A stretch of 11,052 bases of DNA, taken from assembly GCA_027057185.1 (NCBI GenBank), contig JALUJE010000116.1:1-11052 (forward strand), given 5' to 3'. Below, piece by piece: positions 1 through 6,349 of this stretch. Both the position numbers and the translations under genes were made by a program. The notes beneath the pieces are model-generated. The model worked only from the letters and a program-made list of their open reading frames with translations, was not told the origin of the DNA and did no database searches. Origin of the DNA: Helicobacteraceae bacterium. GTDB lineage: Bacteria > Campylobacterota > Campylobacteria > Campylobacterales > Sulfurimonadaceae. Position 1 is the first letter of the stretch, and the number at the start of each line of letters is the position of its first letter.

Positions 1-3
1 GTG

Positions 4-9
4 TATAAT
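4..9 (+). promoter_or_regulatory. Candidate -10 box for a leaderless transcript
   Basis: A perfect TATAAT lies here and the ATG of the methyltransferase begins at 17, seven bases after the box ends. Transcription normally starts about six to eight bases past the -10, so the mRNA would begin at or next to the AUG. No Shine-Dalgarno-like sequence lies between box and start. The -35 region would fall outside the window and cannot be judged. Confidence 0.55.
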
Positions 10-16
10 TCTATAT

Positions 17-661
17 ATGAACGTATTATGTCCTTTATGTCAGAGTTGTCATCACCGTCATTTTACTAAAGATACCTACCGGAGTTATCGGCAGTGTTTG
101 CTATGTTGGAGCGTATTTGTTCCACCAAAATACTTTTTGGGTACTAAAGACGAACGTGCTCGCTATGACCTTCACACCAATAGCCCGGATGATGCTGCTT
201 ACCGAAAATTTTTGCAGCGTATGCTCATACCTATGCAGGAGCGTATTGCCAAAAAAAGTCATGGACTTGATTTTGGTTCGGGACCTGGCCCCACATTGTC
301 GCTGATGTTCGAGGAGTGTGGTTATAGCATGCAGATTTATGATTGCTTCTATGCCGATAATCAAGAGGTTTTTAAGCGACAGTATGATTTTATCACAGCG
401 ACTGAAGTTGTAGAGCATCTGCATCGCCCTTTTGTAGAGCTTGAACGTCTTTGGCAGGCATTGAAGGGCGGTGGCTACTTGGGTATTATGACCAGTCGTT
501 ATGATGGCATAGAAAATTTTGACTGTTGGCACTATAAGCTTGATCCGACACATGTACTCTTTTTTTCTATGGAGAGCTTTGCGTGGCTTTCTAGGAAGTG
601 GAACGCGCAGCTTGAAGTCATTGATAACGATATTGTGTTTTTACATAAACGTATCTTCTGA
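17..661 (+). CDS. Class I SAM-dependent methyltransferase with N-terminal zinc ribbon
   Basis: The 214-residue protein has two parts. The N-terminus carries two CxxC pairs (C5/C8 and C27/C30), the spacing of a small zinc ribbon. A Rossmann-type methyltransferase domain follows, with a glycine-rich SAM-binding motif I at residues 83-91 (GLDFGSGPG), an acidic residue at the end of the next strand (D109) and a motif ending in VVEHL near 131-135, as in the Methyltransf_11/12 group. The ATG at 17 is chosen because it keeps the first CxxC; the next in-frame Met is at residue 70, inside the fold. The substrate cannot be told from sequence: small molecules, tRNA and lipids are all possible. It is the first gene in the window, 87 nt ahead of amt, and nothing visible links the two. 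Methyltransferase is secure; the substrate is unknown. Confidence 0.85.
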   Translation: MNVLCPLCQSCHHRHFTKDTYRSYRQCLLCWSVFVPPKYFLGTKDERARYDLHTNSPDDAAYRKFLQRMLIPMQERIAKKSHGLDFGSGPGPTLSLMFEECGYSMQIYDCFYADNQEVFKRQYDFITATEVVEHLHRPFVELERLWQALKGGGYLGIMTSRYDGIENFDCWHYKLDPTHVLFFSMESFAWLSRKWNAQLEVIDNDIVFLHKRIF

Positions 662-707
662 TTAAAATTTATACAGTCGATGCATGAGGATAGAGATGAT
701 TTTTACT

Positions 708-713
708 TATACT
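708..713 (+). promoter_or_regulatory. Candidate -10 box for amt
   Basis: TATACT at 708-713 would start a transcript near 720, leaving a short leader containing the GAAGGAG ribosome-binding site at 737-742. TAAAAT at 722-727 is an alternative but would leave almost no leader before that site. I see no GG-N10-GC sigma-54 signature in 662-748. Confidence 0.35.
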
Positions 714-748
714 TACTGATCTAAAATTCTGTAATTGAAGGAGACGAA

Positions 749-1966
749 GTGGAAAACTTCGCTGATGTTCAGTATATACTGACAAGTTTTTTAATGCTCT
801 TTGCCGGAGCACTGGTTATGTGGATGGCTGCCGGATTCGCCATGCTCGAAGCGGGATTGACCCGTACCAAAAACAATGTGGTGATTTTAATTAAAAATAT
901 TGTTTTATATTCTATTGCCTGTATTGTTTACTACGTTATTGGGTATAACCTCATGTACGGTGGTGAAGGCGCATTTATGGGAGATATTGCTTTTGCTTTG
1001 AGCGGTATAACCTATGACGATCACTCATTGATGGCGGACTTTTTCTTTCAAGTGGTATTTGTTGCTACGGCATCTTCGGTGATTTCGGGGGTTGTAGCCG
1101 AACGGATGAAACTGTGGCCGTTTCTTATTTTTGTGGTCATTCTTTCTGGATTTATCTATCCGATTCAAGGACATTGGTCATGGGGTGGGTCGAGTCTGGG
1201 AGGTTTCATGGACGGCTTTTCCGATTTTGCCGGTTCGACTATTGTACACTCTGTCGGCGGTTGGGCGGCATTGGCAGGCGTTTTACTGTTAGGTGCACGT
1301 AAAGGGAAATATACCAAAGACGGTAAGGTCCGTCCGATTATGGGTTCTAACCTGCCATTAGCTACACTCGGAACGTTTATTTTATGGCTGGGATGGTTTG
1401 GATTTAACGGCGGTTCTGTACTGGCTATGGGTACCAAAGAGGATGTGGATTCCATTGCATCAGTGTTTGCTGCAACCAATATGGCTGCAGCTACGGGTGC
1501 GGTCACGGCAGCGGTTATTACGCAGTTGAAATACGGTAAAGTTGATTTAACCATGGTGTTAAACGGTGCGTTAGGTGGTCTGGTTGCTGTTACTGCCGGT
1601 CCGGATTTGGGCATGTTCGTTGCCTTTATTGACGGTTTAGTGGCTGCGGTGCTGGTTGTTATTGCCGTATCGTTCTTTGACAAGCTGAGAATTGATGACC
1701 CTGTTGGTGCGTTGTCGGTACACTTAGTTAATGGTATTTGGGGAACACTGGCAGTGGGTATTTTCAATGCTGAGGTGAGTCTGTTGGCGCAAATTAAAGG
1801 AATTGTAGCGGTTGGTCTATTTACCTTTGTAGCATCATTTGCGGTATGGTATGTTTTAAAACTGATCATGGGACTGCGTGTGAGTGAACAAGAAGAGTAT
1901 GATGGTGAAGATCAGCATGAAACCGGTCTTGAAGCGTATCCGGAATTTGCAAAAAACCTGAAATAA
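749..1966 (+). CDS. amt: Ammonium transporter Amt
   Basis: This is a full-length 405-residue Amt/MEP/Rh channel that moves ammonium across the cytoplasmic membrane. The Amt signature is at 160-171 (DFAGSTIVHSVG). It includes H167, the first of the twin pore histidines; the second, H325, lies in SVHLVNGIWGT. Hydrophobic helices run throughout, consistent with 11 membrane spans. A conserved cytoplasmic tail ends in EAYPEF (395-400), the region by which PII proteins contact and close Amt channels. The start is GTG at 749, preceded by GAAGGAG at 737-742, a strong ribosome-binding site six bases upstream. glnK follows 74 nt downstream, the classic amt-glnK pairing, and a partial second amt lies beyond it. 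The mature protein has no signal peptide of the E. coli AmtB type that I can identify with confidence. Function is well supported. Confidence 0.96.
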   Translation: MENFADVQYILTSFLMLFAGALVMWMAAGFAMLEAGLTRTKNNVVILIKNIVLYSIACIVYYVIGYNLMYGGEGAFMGDIAFALSGITYDDHSLMADFFFQVVFVATASSVISGVVAERMKLWPFLIFVVILSGFIYPIQGHWSWGGSSLGGFMDGFSDFAGSTIVHSVGGWAALAGVLLLGARKGKYTKDGKVRPIMGSNLPLATLGTFILWLGWFGFNGGSVLAMGTKEDVDSIASVFAATNMAAATGAVTAAVITQLKYGKVDLTMVLNGALGGLVAVTAGPDLGMFVAFIDGLVAAVLVVIAVSFFDKLRIDDPVGALSVHLVNGIWGTLAVGIFNAEVSLLAQIKGIVAVGLFTFVASFAVWYVLKLIMGLRVSEQEEYDGEDQHETGLEAYPEFAKNLK

Positions 1967-1987
1967 GGTTACAATTTCCAAACCTTA
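1964..1987 (+). terminator. Hairpin at the end of amt, possible attenuator or processing site
   Basis: TAAGGTT (1964-1970, including the amt stop codon) and AACCTTA (1981-1987) are perfect 7-nt inverted arms around a 10-nt loop. No U-tract follows; the next bases are CAGGGGGG. It is therefore not a canonical intrinsic terminator. It may stabilise or process the amt 3' end, or partially attenuate read-through into glnK. Confidence 0.4.
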
Positions 1988-1993
1988 CAGGGG

Positions 1994-2019
1994 GGAGAAA
2001 TTCTCCTTGTTACATGTAA
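1994..2019 (+). repeat. Two adjacent palindromes between amt and glnK
   Basis: GGAGAA-A-TTCTCC (1994-2006) is a perfect 6+6 inverted repeat, and TTACATGTAA (2010-2019) is a perfect 10-bp palindrome three bases further on. They lie 21-47 nt upstream of the glnK start, where an operator could sit. I recognise no named regulator site in either. TTACATGTAA also occurs at 6281-6290 inside the histidine kinase gene, so chance is possible. Confidence 0.35.
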
Positions 2020-2040
2020 ACTAGTTACGGAGTAGAATAT

Positions 2041-2379
2041 ATGAAAAAAATCGAAGCGGTTATTAAACCATTTAAACTCGAAGATGTCAAAGATGCCCTC
2101 GCAGAGATTGGTATTACCGGAATGACGGTCAGTGAGGTCAAGGGGTATGGCCGACAAAAAGGTCACAGTGAACTGTACCGTGGTGCGGAATATGTCGTTG
2201 ACTTTCTTCCAAAAATTAAAATGGAGATGGTTGTTGATGAAGAGAATGTCGACCAAGTCATCAATACGGTCGTTGAAGCAGCACGTACCGGTAAAATTGG
2301 TGATGGTAAGATCTTTGTGAGTGATATTGATAAAATTGTGCGTATTCGTACCGGCGAAACAGATTCAGAAGCCGTTTAA
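2041..2379 (+). CDS. glnK: Nitrogen regulatory protein PII
   Basis: This is a standard-length 112-residue PII signalling protein, a cytoplasmic trimer that reads ATP/ADP and 2-oxoglutarate and binds targets such as Amt and glutamine synthetase regulators. The T-loop (about 37-55) has Q39, which helps to bind 2-oxoglutarate, and Y51, the residue uridylylated in proteobacterial PII proteins. The B-loop is TGKIGDGKIF (83-92) and the C-loop RIRTGE (101-106). ACGGAG at 2027-2032 is the likely ribosome-binding site for the ATG at 2041. Its place directly after amt makes it a GlnK-type PII that gates the transporter by inserting the T-loop into the pore. Y51 would allow uridylylation, but whether this organism has the modifying enzyme cannot be told here. 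GlnK rather than GlnB is inferred from context only. Confidence 0.96.
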   Translation: MKKIEAVIKPFKLEDVKDALAEIGITGMTVSEVKGYGRQKGHSELYRGAEYVVDFLPKIKMEMVVDEENVDQVINTVVEAARTGKIGDGKIFVSDIDKIVRIRTGETDSEAV

Positions 2380-2398
2380 CCATTACTTTTGACTTTTT

Positions 2399-2423
2399 AA
2401 GGTGATTTTCCAGTCACCTTTTA
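2399..2423 (+). terminator. Intrinsic terminator-like hairpin after glnK
   Basis: AAGGTGA (2399-2405) and TCACCTT (2414-2420) form a perfect 7-bp stem with an 8-nt loop, followed by a short T run (four Ts counting the end of the stem). It lies 19 nt after the glnK stop and probably ends the amt-glnK transcript. The short U-tract lowers confidence. Confidence 0.55.
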
Positions 2424-2501
2424 CTACACATCCTCCCTTTTTTTCGTTAAGATGTCCTTTGTGGGTAAAACGGTCAATATTATGAGTGGTGGGGTGAGCG
2501 G

Positions 2502-2939
2502 GTGCGTATGATTCCTTTGGCTCTGTTTACCGTTGTCATGGCGGCATTAACCATTATAAATACCAATACGGCAGGATCGGATCTGTACAATATGTATGTG
2601 CCGATTCTTATTGGTGCTGTCGGTGGTGCTTTGGTCGTATTTGCCGTACCGCTTTTTGACAAGCTCAAACTTGATGACCCCGTTGGTGCATTATCGGTAC
2701 ATCTGGTTAACGGTATTTGGGGAACATTGGCGGTAGGTTTGTTTGTATCAGATATTGCTTTTTTAGATCAGCTTAAAGGCGTGGTGCTCATTGGTGTTTT
2801 TGTCTTTAGTCTCTCCTATGGCGTCATTACACTGATTAATCAATTTTTCCCTTATCGCGCCGATGAGGCACAACTTGAAGGACTTGATATTAGCGAATGT
2901 GGGGTGGAAGCGTATCCGGAGTTTAAACGCGCTATTTAA
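2502..2939 (+). pseudogene. C-terminal fragment of a second ammonium transporter
   Basis: The open frame encodes about 145 residues matching only the last third of Amt. Alignment with the upstream amt is clear from its residues 265-270 to the end. It keeps DDPVGALSVHLVNGIWGT (second pore histidine, here H67) and the EAYPEF tail. Four hydrophobic segments remain, at about 4-22, 31-51, 63-82 and 91-116. The first pore histidine, the Amt signature and most helices are missing, so it cannot form a channel alone. The possible start is GTG at 2502 or ATG at 2508; the frame is closed by TAA at 2466, and no N-terminal Amt sequence is visible upstream. An amt-glnK-amt2 arrangement with a deletion in amt2 is the simplest explanation. 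Over 84 aligned bases (1676-1759 against 2655-2738) I count 13 differences, of which only two change the residue. It could still be expressed, as a decaying gene or an accessory membrane peptide. Confidence 0.7.
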
Positions 2940-2962
2940 CGCTTTTGTAACCATAACTGTTC

Positions 2963-2968
2963 TATAAT
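2963..2968 (+). promoter_or_regulatory. Candidate -10 box for leaderless tonB
   Basis: A perfect TATAAT ends six bases before the tonB ATG at 2975, so the transcript would begin at or within a base of the start codon. No ribosome-binding site is present between 2940 and 2974 in a usable position. A T-rich patch (CTTTTGT, 2942-2948) lies upstream, in keeping with the A/T-periodic promoters of this phylum, which lack a clear -35. Confidence 0.6.
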
Positions 2969-2974
2969 GGGCTC

Positions 2975-3751
2975 ATGTTACGTCATAGCACTTCACTTTT
3001 TGTTTCTGTTATGATGCATGCTGCACTCATTGTAGGAGCGCTGTTTGTTTATCGGATGTATCAATCTTCTCAAACCACGCCGGAAGAGTCTCGTGTTTGT
3101 CTCTGTTTGGCTCAGATTGTGAAGGCAGTACCTCCGGCTGCTCCTGTAGTAAAAGCACCGCCTCCCGAGACACCCCGACAGATGCATCCGGTGCCACCGC
3201 CGATACCTCCTCGAGCCAAGCCCTCCACACCTATAGTAAAACGGGAGATGCGCAAACAAGAAAGCGTTGTATCCAAAGTGGTAAAAAAACAGGTAGAGAC
3301 ACCGCGGACGATACAAGAAGAACCTGTAAACCATAAAAAAGAACTAAAGGCTCAAACGCTCCCTGAAGTGCTAGAACATGAGGTACCGATGGTGCCTCAA
3401 TCCACACCAAATCCTGGGGACGCCGGTACGTCGAAACATGTAAAACCCATGATAAAGAGTACTCAAGAACGCTATTTGGATGCGCATTTACAGGTTATTT
3501 CACAACTGTTGAGACGTTATTTGTATTATCCAAAACGTGCGCGTAAACGTCATATTGAAGGTACGGTAGTGTTGGTTTTTGAACTTTTGAAAAATGGTGA
3601 CATCGGTACGATCCATATAAAGAAAAGTAGTTCTAGAGCTATTTTGGATCGTGCGGCAACAAAAACCATTTTAAAGCTTTCCGGCAAAGTACCCAAACCT
3701 CCAAAAACGATTAGCATTGAGATTCCCATACAGTTTCGGTTGCGATCATGA
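2975..3751 (+). CDS. tonB: TonB energy-transducing protein
   Basis: The 258-residue protein has the three-part TonB layout. A single N-terminal membrane anchor (about 7-27) carries the S-x-x-x-H motif (S11, H15) that TonB uses to couple to ExbB/ExbD. A long periplasmic spacer (about 50-160) is rich in proline, lysine and glutamate. A C-terminal TonB fold (about 165-258) contains the YYPKRARKRHIEGTVVLVFE stretch and ends in a beta-strand-like IPIQFRLRS. The family transmits proton-motive force from ExbB/ExbD to outer-membrane receptors for iron complexes, cobalamin and similar ligands. Its partners exbB and exbD lie about 2.6 kb downstream, beyond pyrC and a two-component system. No Shine-Dalgarno is visible and a TATAAT abuts the start, suggesting leaderless expression. 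A cysteine pair just after the anchor (C42, C44) is unusual, but its role is unknown. Confidence 0.92.
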   Translation: MLRHSTSLFVSVMMHAALIVGALFVYRMYQSSQTTPEESRVCLCLAQIVKAVPPAAPVVKAPPPETPRQMHPVPPPIPPRAKPSTPIVKREMRKQESVVSKVVKKQVETPRTIQEEPVNHKKELKAQTLPEVLEHEVPMVPQSTPNPGDAGTSKHVKPMIKSTQERYLDAHLQVISQLLRRYLYYPKRARKRHIEGTVVLVFELLKNGDIGTIHIKKSSSRAILDRAATKTILKLSGKVPKPPKTISIEIPIQFRLRS

Positions 3752-3808
3752 GGATGGTTTTTTTTAAAAAGTGCTCTTGGTTGAAGCGACATATTAACTG
3801 CAACGATG

Positions 3809-3814
3809 TAAAAT
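3809..3814 (+). promoter_or_regulatory. Candidate -10 box for the pyrC operon
   Basis: TAAAAT preceded by TG (GATGTAAAAT, extended -10 style) would start transcription near 3821, leaving a short leader with AAGGAA at 3829-3834 as ribosome-binding site for pyrC. TATAAC at 3823-3828 is a weaker alternative. This would be the promoter of the pyrC to exbD unit. Confidence 0.4.
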
Positions 3815-3839
3815 TCGATAATTATAACAAGGAAATTAC

Positions 3840-4880
3840 ATGAAATCTCATACACTGTTAATGCCACTGGATATGCACCTGCATCTTCGCGACGGCGTGA
3901 TGCTTGAGACGGTGGCACCGCTGACATCATACAGTTTTAGTGGTGCCGTGGTCATGCCCAATCTGGTACCGCCGATAACAACCAAAGAGGCGGTTATGGA
4001 TTATAAGAAGCGTATTTATGCAGCATTGGGTCGTGTTGAAGAGGCAGATGACCTATTGATGGCTGATGATTTTTTTGAACCCTATATGACACTTTTTTAT
4101 CAAAATTATGACAGAAGTTTTTTAGAAGAGGTCGTTGATGAGATTGCTGCAATAAAACTGTATCCTGCTGGTATTACCACCAACAGTGAGGGGGGAGTCA
4201 GCACGTTTGATCTGGAGACGATGCGAGCGACCTTAGAGGCGATGGGTGATTTGAAAATTCCTCTGTGTGTGCATGGTGAAACCGACGGTTTTGTAATGGA
4301 TCGGGAAGCGGAGTTTATGAGTATTTATGAGATGCTGGCATCAAATTTTCCCAAACTTAAAATTATAATGGAGCACATTACCACTCAAGCTGCAGTGGAA
4401 ATGCTTGATAAATATCCCAATCTATACGCGACGGTGACGCTGCACCATCTGCTGATGACACTTGATGATGTTGCCGGCGGTATGTTACAGCCGCATCTGT
4501 TTTGTAAACCTATTGCCAAACGTCCTGAAGACAGGGAAGCACTGTTACATGTGGTGCTGAATGCGCACCCCAAAGTGATGTTTGGATCTGATTCGGCGCC
4601 GCACCCGCAGCATGCTAAAGAGTCGTGTGGCTGCGCGGCAGGCGTGTTTACGGCACCGATTGCATTGCAGGTATTGTGCGAACTGTTTGACGCATATGGA
4701 AAATTGGACAATTTGCAGCAATTTATCAGTGATAATGCGCAAAGTATTTATGGTATTTGTCCGGAATTTAAAGAGGTGGTTCTCGTCGAATCACCTTTTG
4801 AAGTGCCGGAGCATTATGGTAATGTCGTACCGATGTATGCGGGTGAGACCCTAGCGTGGTCCATTAGTGACGTTGAATAA
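3840..4880 (+). CDS. pyrC: Dihydroorotase
   Basis: This is a cytoplasmic zinc amidohydrolase that interconverts N-carbamoyl-aspartate and dihydroorotate, the third step of de novo pyrimidine synthesis. The length, 346 residues, matches the short E. coli-type (class II) enzyme. All metal-centre residues are visible: H13 and H15 in DMHLHLRDG, the carbamylated lysine K106 in AIKLYPAG, H145 in CVHGE, H179 in MEHIT and the catalytic aspartate D251 in FGSDSAPH. N41 and the HHLL segment near 202-205 fit the same subfamily. The ATG at 3840 follows AAGGAA at 3829-3834. It begins a tightly packed unit: the downstream response regulator starts inside the last codons of pyrC. tonB lies 88 nt upstream. 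No defect is seen and the enzyme should be active. Confidence 0.97.
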   Translation: MKSHTLLMPLDMHLHLRDGVMLETVAPLTSYSFSGAVVMPNLVPPITTKEAVMDYKKRIYAALGRVEEADDLLMADDFFEPYMTLFYQNYDRSFLEEVVDEIAAIKLYPAGITTNSEGGVSTFDLETMRATLEAMGDLKIPLCVHGETDGFVMDREAEFMSIYEMLASNFPKLKIIMEHITTQAAVEMLDKYPNLYATVTLHHLLMTLDDVAGGMLQPHLFCKPIAKRPEDREALLHVVLNAHPKVMFGSDSAPHPQHAKESCGCAAGVFTAPIALQVLCELFDAYGKLDNLQQFISDNAQSIYGICPEFKEVVLVESPFEVPEHYGNVVPMYAGETLAWSISDVE

Positions 4881-5523
4881 AGTTCTATTGCTCGAAGACG
4901 ATCCACTGTTTGGAGAATCGCTTCAGGATCTGCTTGAAGAGGCATGTTATGAGGTAACACTGTGTCGTAACGGTCAAGAAGCACTGGATGCGACGTTTCA
5001 TACCAAATTTGACATCTATCTGCTTGATATTAACGTTCCGTTGATAGACGGCATGTCGCTGTTGCAAGAATTACGGCACAGTGATGATAGGACTCCGGCC
5101 ATATTCTTGACATCGCATAGTGATAAAGCAGTGATGGTTAAAGGATTTCAAAGCGGTGCAGATGATTATATGAAAAAACCGTTTGATACGGATGAACTGC
5201 TGCTACGTATGAAAGCACTGCTGATGCGCACCCTTAGTGAGTGTGATGAATGTGGAGCACTACGGCTTGATCATCAGCAAAAACGCGCCTTTTATAATGG
5301 TGAGGAGATAAACCTCTCCGTTAAAGAATATGCACTACTATGCTTGTTGGTTCGTCATGTCGGAAAAGTCGTTACAAAAGAGATGATTACCGACGCACTT
5401 TGGAGTGCTTCTGAGAATGTGAGTAACGGGGCAATTCGAGTCTATATTAATCGTTTAAAAAAGGAACTCGGCACTTTGCTTATTGAGAACATACGAGGGG
5501 TAGGGTATCGGCTTGTTTCGTGA
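4867..5523 (+). CDS. OmpR/PhoB-family response regulator
   Basis: This cytoplasmic DNA-binding regulator has a receiver domain (about 3-120) and a winged-helix output domain (about 128-218). Receiver residues are intact: the acidic cluster E10-D11-D12, phospho-acceptor D54 (LLDINVP), T82 and K104 in the KKPF motif. The output domain has LSVKEYALLCLLV (150-162) and ends with the recognition-helix and wing pattern NGAIRVYINRLKKELG...IRGVGYRL. The start is GTG at 4867, giving a 14-nt overlap with pyrC; TTG at 4873 gives the same protein less two residues. Neither has a clear ribosome-binding site, so translation is probably coupled to pyrC. The next gene, a histidine kinase overlapping by 11 nt, is the obvious partner. 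Target genes and signal are unknown. Confidence 0.93.
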   Translation: MTLNKVLLLEDDPLFGESLQDLLEEACYEVTLCRNGQEALDATFHTKFDIYLLDINVPLIDGMSLLQELRHSDDRTPAIFLTSHSDKAVMVKGFQSGADDYMKKPFDTDELLLRMKALLMRTLSECDECGALRLDHQQKRAFYNGEEINLSVKEYALLCLLVRHVGKVVTKEMITDALWSASENVSNGAIRVYINRLKKELGTLLIENIRGVGYRLVS

Positions 5524-6349
5524 AGTAACGCTTTCGATAATACTCTTTTATGTCATGACGGTCATGCTCTTTGTTGTTGGATTTTACTATGTCAATACCG
5601 TTTTGGGATTTCACAATGTGGTACTGATTTTGGTGATTTTTCTGTTTTTGAGTATTGTGACGGCCGTCATGATTGCCACGCTCTCCATAGAGCCGTTAAA
5701 AGATCATTTTGAAAAACTTGAACATTTCTCCAAAGAGACCCTTCATGAACTTAATCTTCCTATTAGTACCATTCATGCCAATACCGCCATGCTGCGAAAA
5801 ACAGTGCAGGATGCGAAGAGTCTGAAACGACTTGAGCGTATTGAAGGGGCATGTACGCTACTGCATGAGCGTTACCATGAATTGGACTATCTCATTAAAA
5901 AACAGATGCATCAGGAAATTATAGAATCGGTGGAGCTGGCAGCCTTTTTGGAGTCTCGGCTGCGCCTGCTGGAATCGTTGTATGCTCATGTGGACTTTTC
6001 AATCCGACTCACCCCGTTTGATGTCAAACTCGATAACATCGGTCTGCAAAAAGTGATTGATAATCTGATTGACAATGCGGTTAAATACTCGGATGCACCC
6101 GCAGCCGTCTCCGTTGTTCTTGAGCAGGGTGTATTACAGATCACCGATAACGGCAGAGGGATGGATGAGATGGAGCTGGTGCGGATATTTGACCGGTATT
6201 ATCAAAATGATGCTACAGTATCAGGCTATGGAATCGGTTTGGCATTGGTGAAAAACTACTGTGACCGGCATAAAATAAAATTACATGTAACATCAACCAA
6301 GGGTGTAGGTACCACCATGACACTGGACTTTAAAGGAGTAGAACAATGA
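5513..6349 (+). CDS. Short membrane histidine kinase
   Basis: A 278-residue sensor kinase. Two membrane helices (about 6-26 and 36-58) are separated by only about ten residues, so there is no periplasmic sensor domain. No HAMP or PAS domain is evident. The H-box is at about 74-90 with phospho-acceptor H78 in LHELNLPIS. The ATPase domain has the N-box NLIDNAVKYS (184-193), G1 DNGRGM (212-217), F-box IFDRYYQ (225-231) and G2 GYGIGLALV (238-246). The start is TTG at 5513, because the first ATG (residue 15, at 5555) would cut into the first membrane helix; GAGGGG upstream may help initiation. It should phosphorylate the regulator encoded just before it. Its last codons overlap exbB by 4 nt (ATGA). 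The lack of a sensor domain suggests it reads membrane state or a protein partner; this is inference. Confidence 0.9.
   Translation: MFREVTLSIILFYVMTVMLFVVGFYYVNTVLGFHNVVLILVIFLFLSIVTAVMIATLSIEPLKDHFEKLEHFSKETLHELNLPISTIHANTAMLRKTVQDAKSLKRLERIEGACTLLHERYHELDYLIKKQMHQEIIESVELAAFLESRLRLLESLYAHVDFSIRLTPFDVKLDNIGLQKVIDNLIDNAVKYSDAPAAVSVVLEQGVLQITDNGRGMDEMELVRIFDRYYQNDATVSGYGIGLALVKNYCDRHKIKLHVTSTKGVGTTMTLDFKGVEQ

Noticed and set aside
1165..1869. Long - strand open frame (234 codons) inside amt
   Set aside because: It lies wholly antisense to a secure gene, has a low-complexity Ala/Thr/Pro-rich composition typical of shadow frames, and has no promoter or domain.
2452..2511. Short frame MSFVGKTVNIMSGG... 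running into the amt fragment as its frameshifted 5' end
   Set aside because: It gives 19 residues before a stop. The loose GK...G resemblance to the Amt loop near residues 263-275 is too weak to claim a frameshift.
3806..3828. Possible Fur box (GATAATTATAAC) ahead of pyrC
   Set aside because: Only a half-site resembles the consensus, symmetry fails beyond six bases, and A/T-rich sequence produces such matches easily.
3550..3930. - strand frame of 126 codons across the tonB end and pyrC start
   Set aside because: It overlaps two well-supported genes on the other strand and shows no recognisable domain or initiation signal.
6281..6290. Second copy of TTACATGTAA inside the histidine kinase gene
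   Set aside because: A 10-bp palindrome in coding sequence without matching context is most simply chance.
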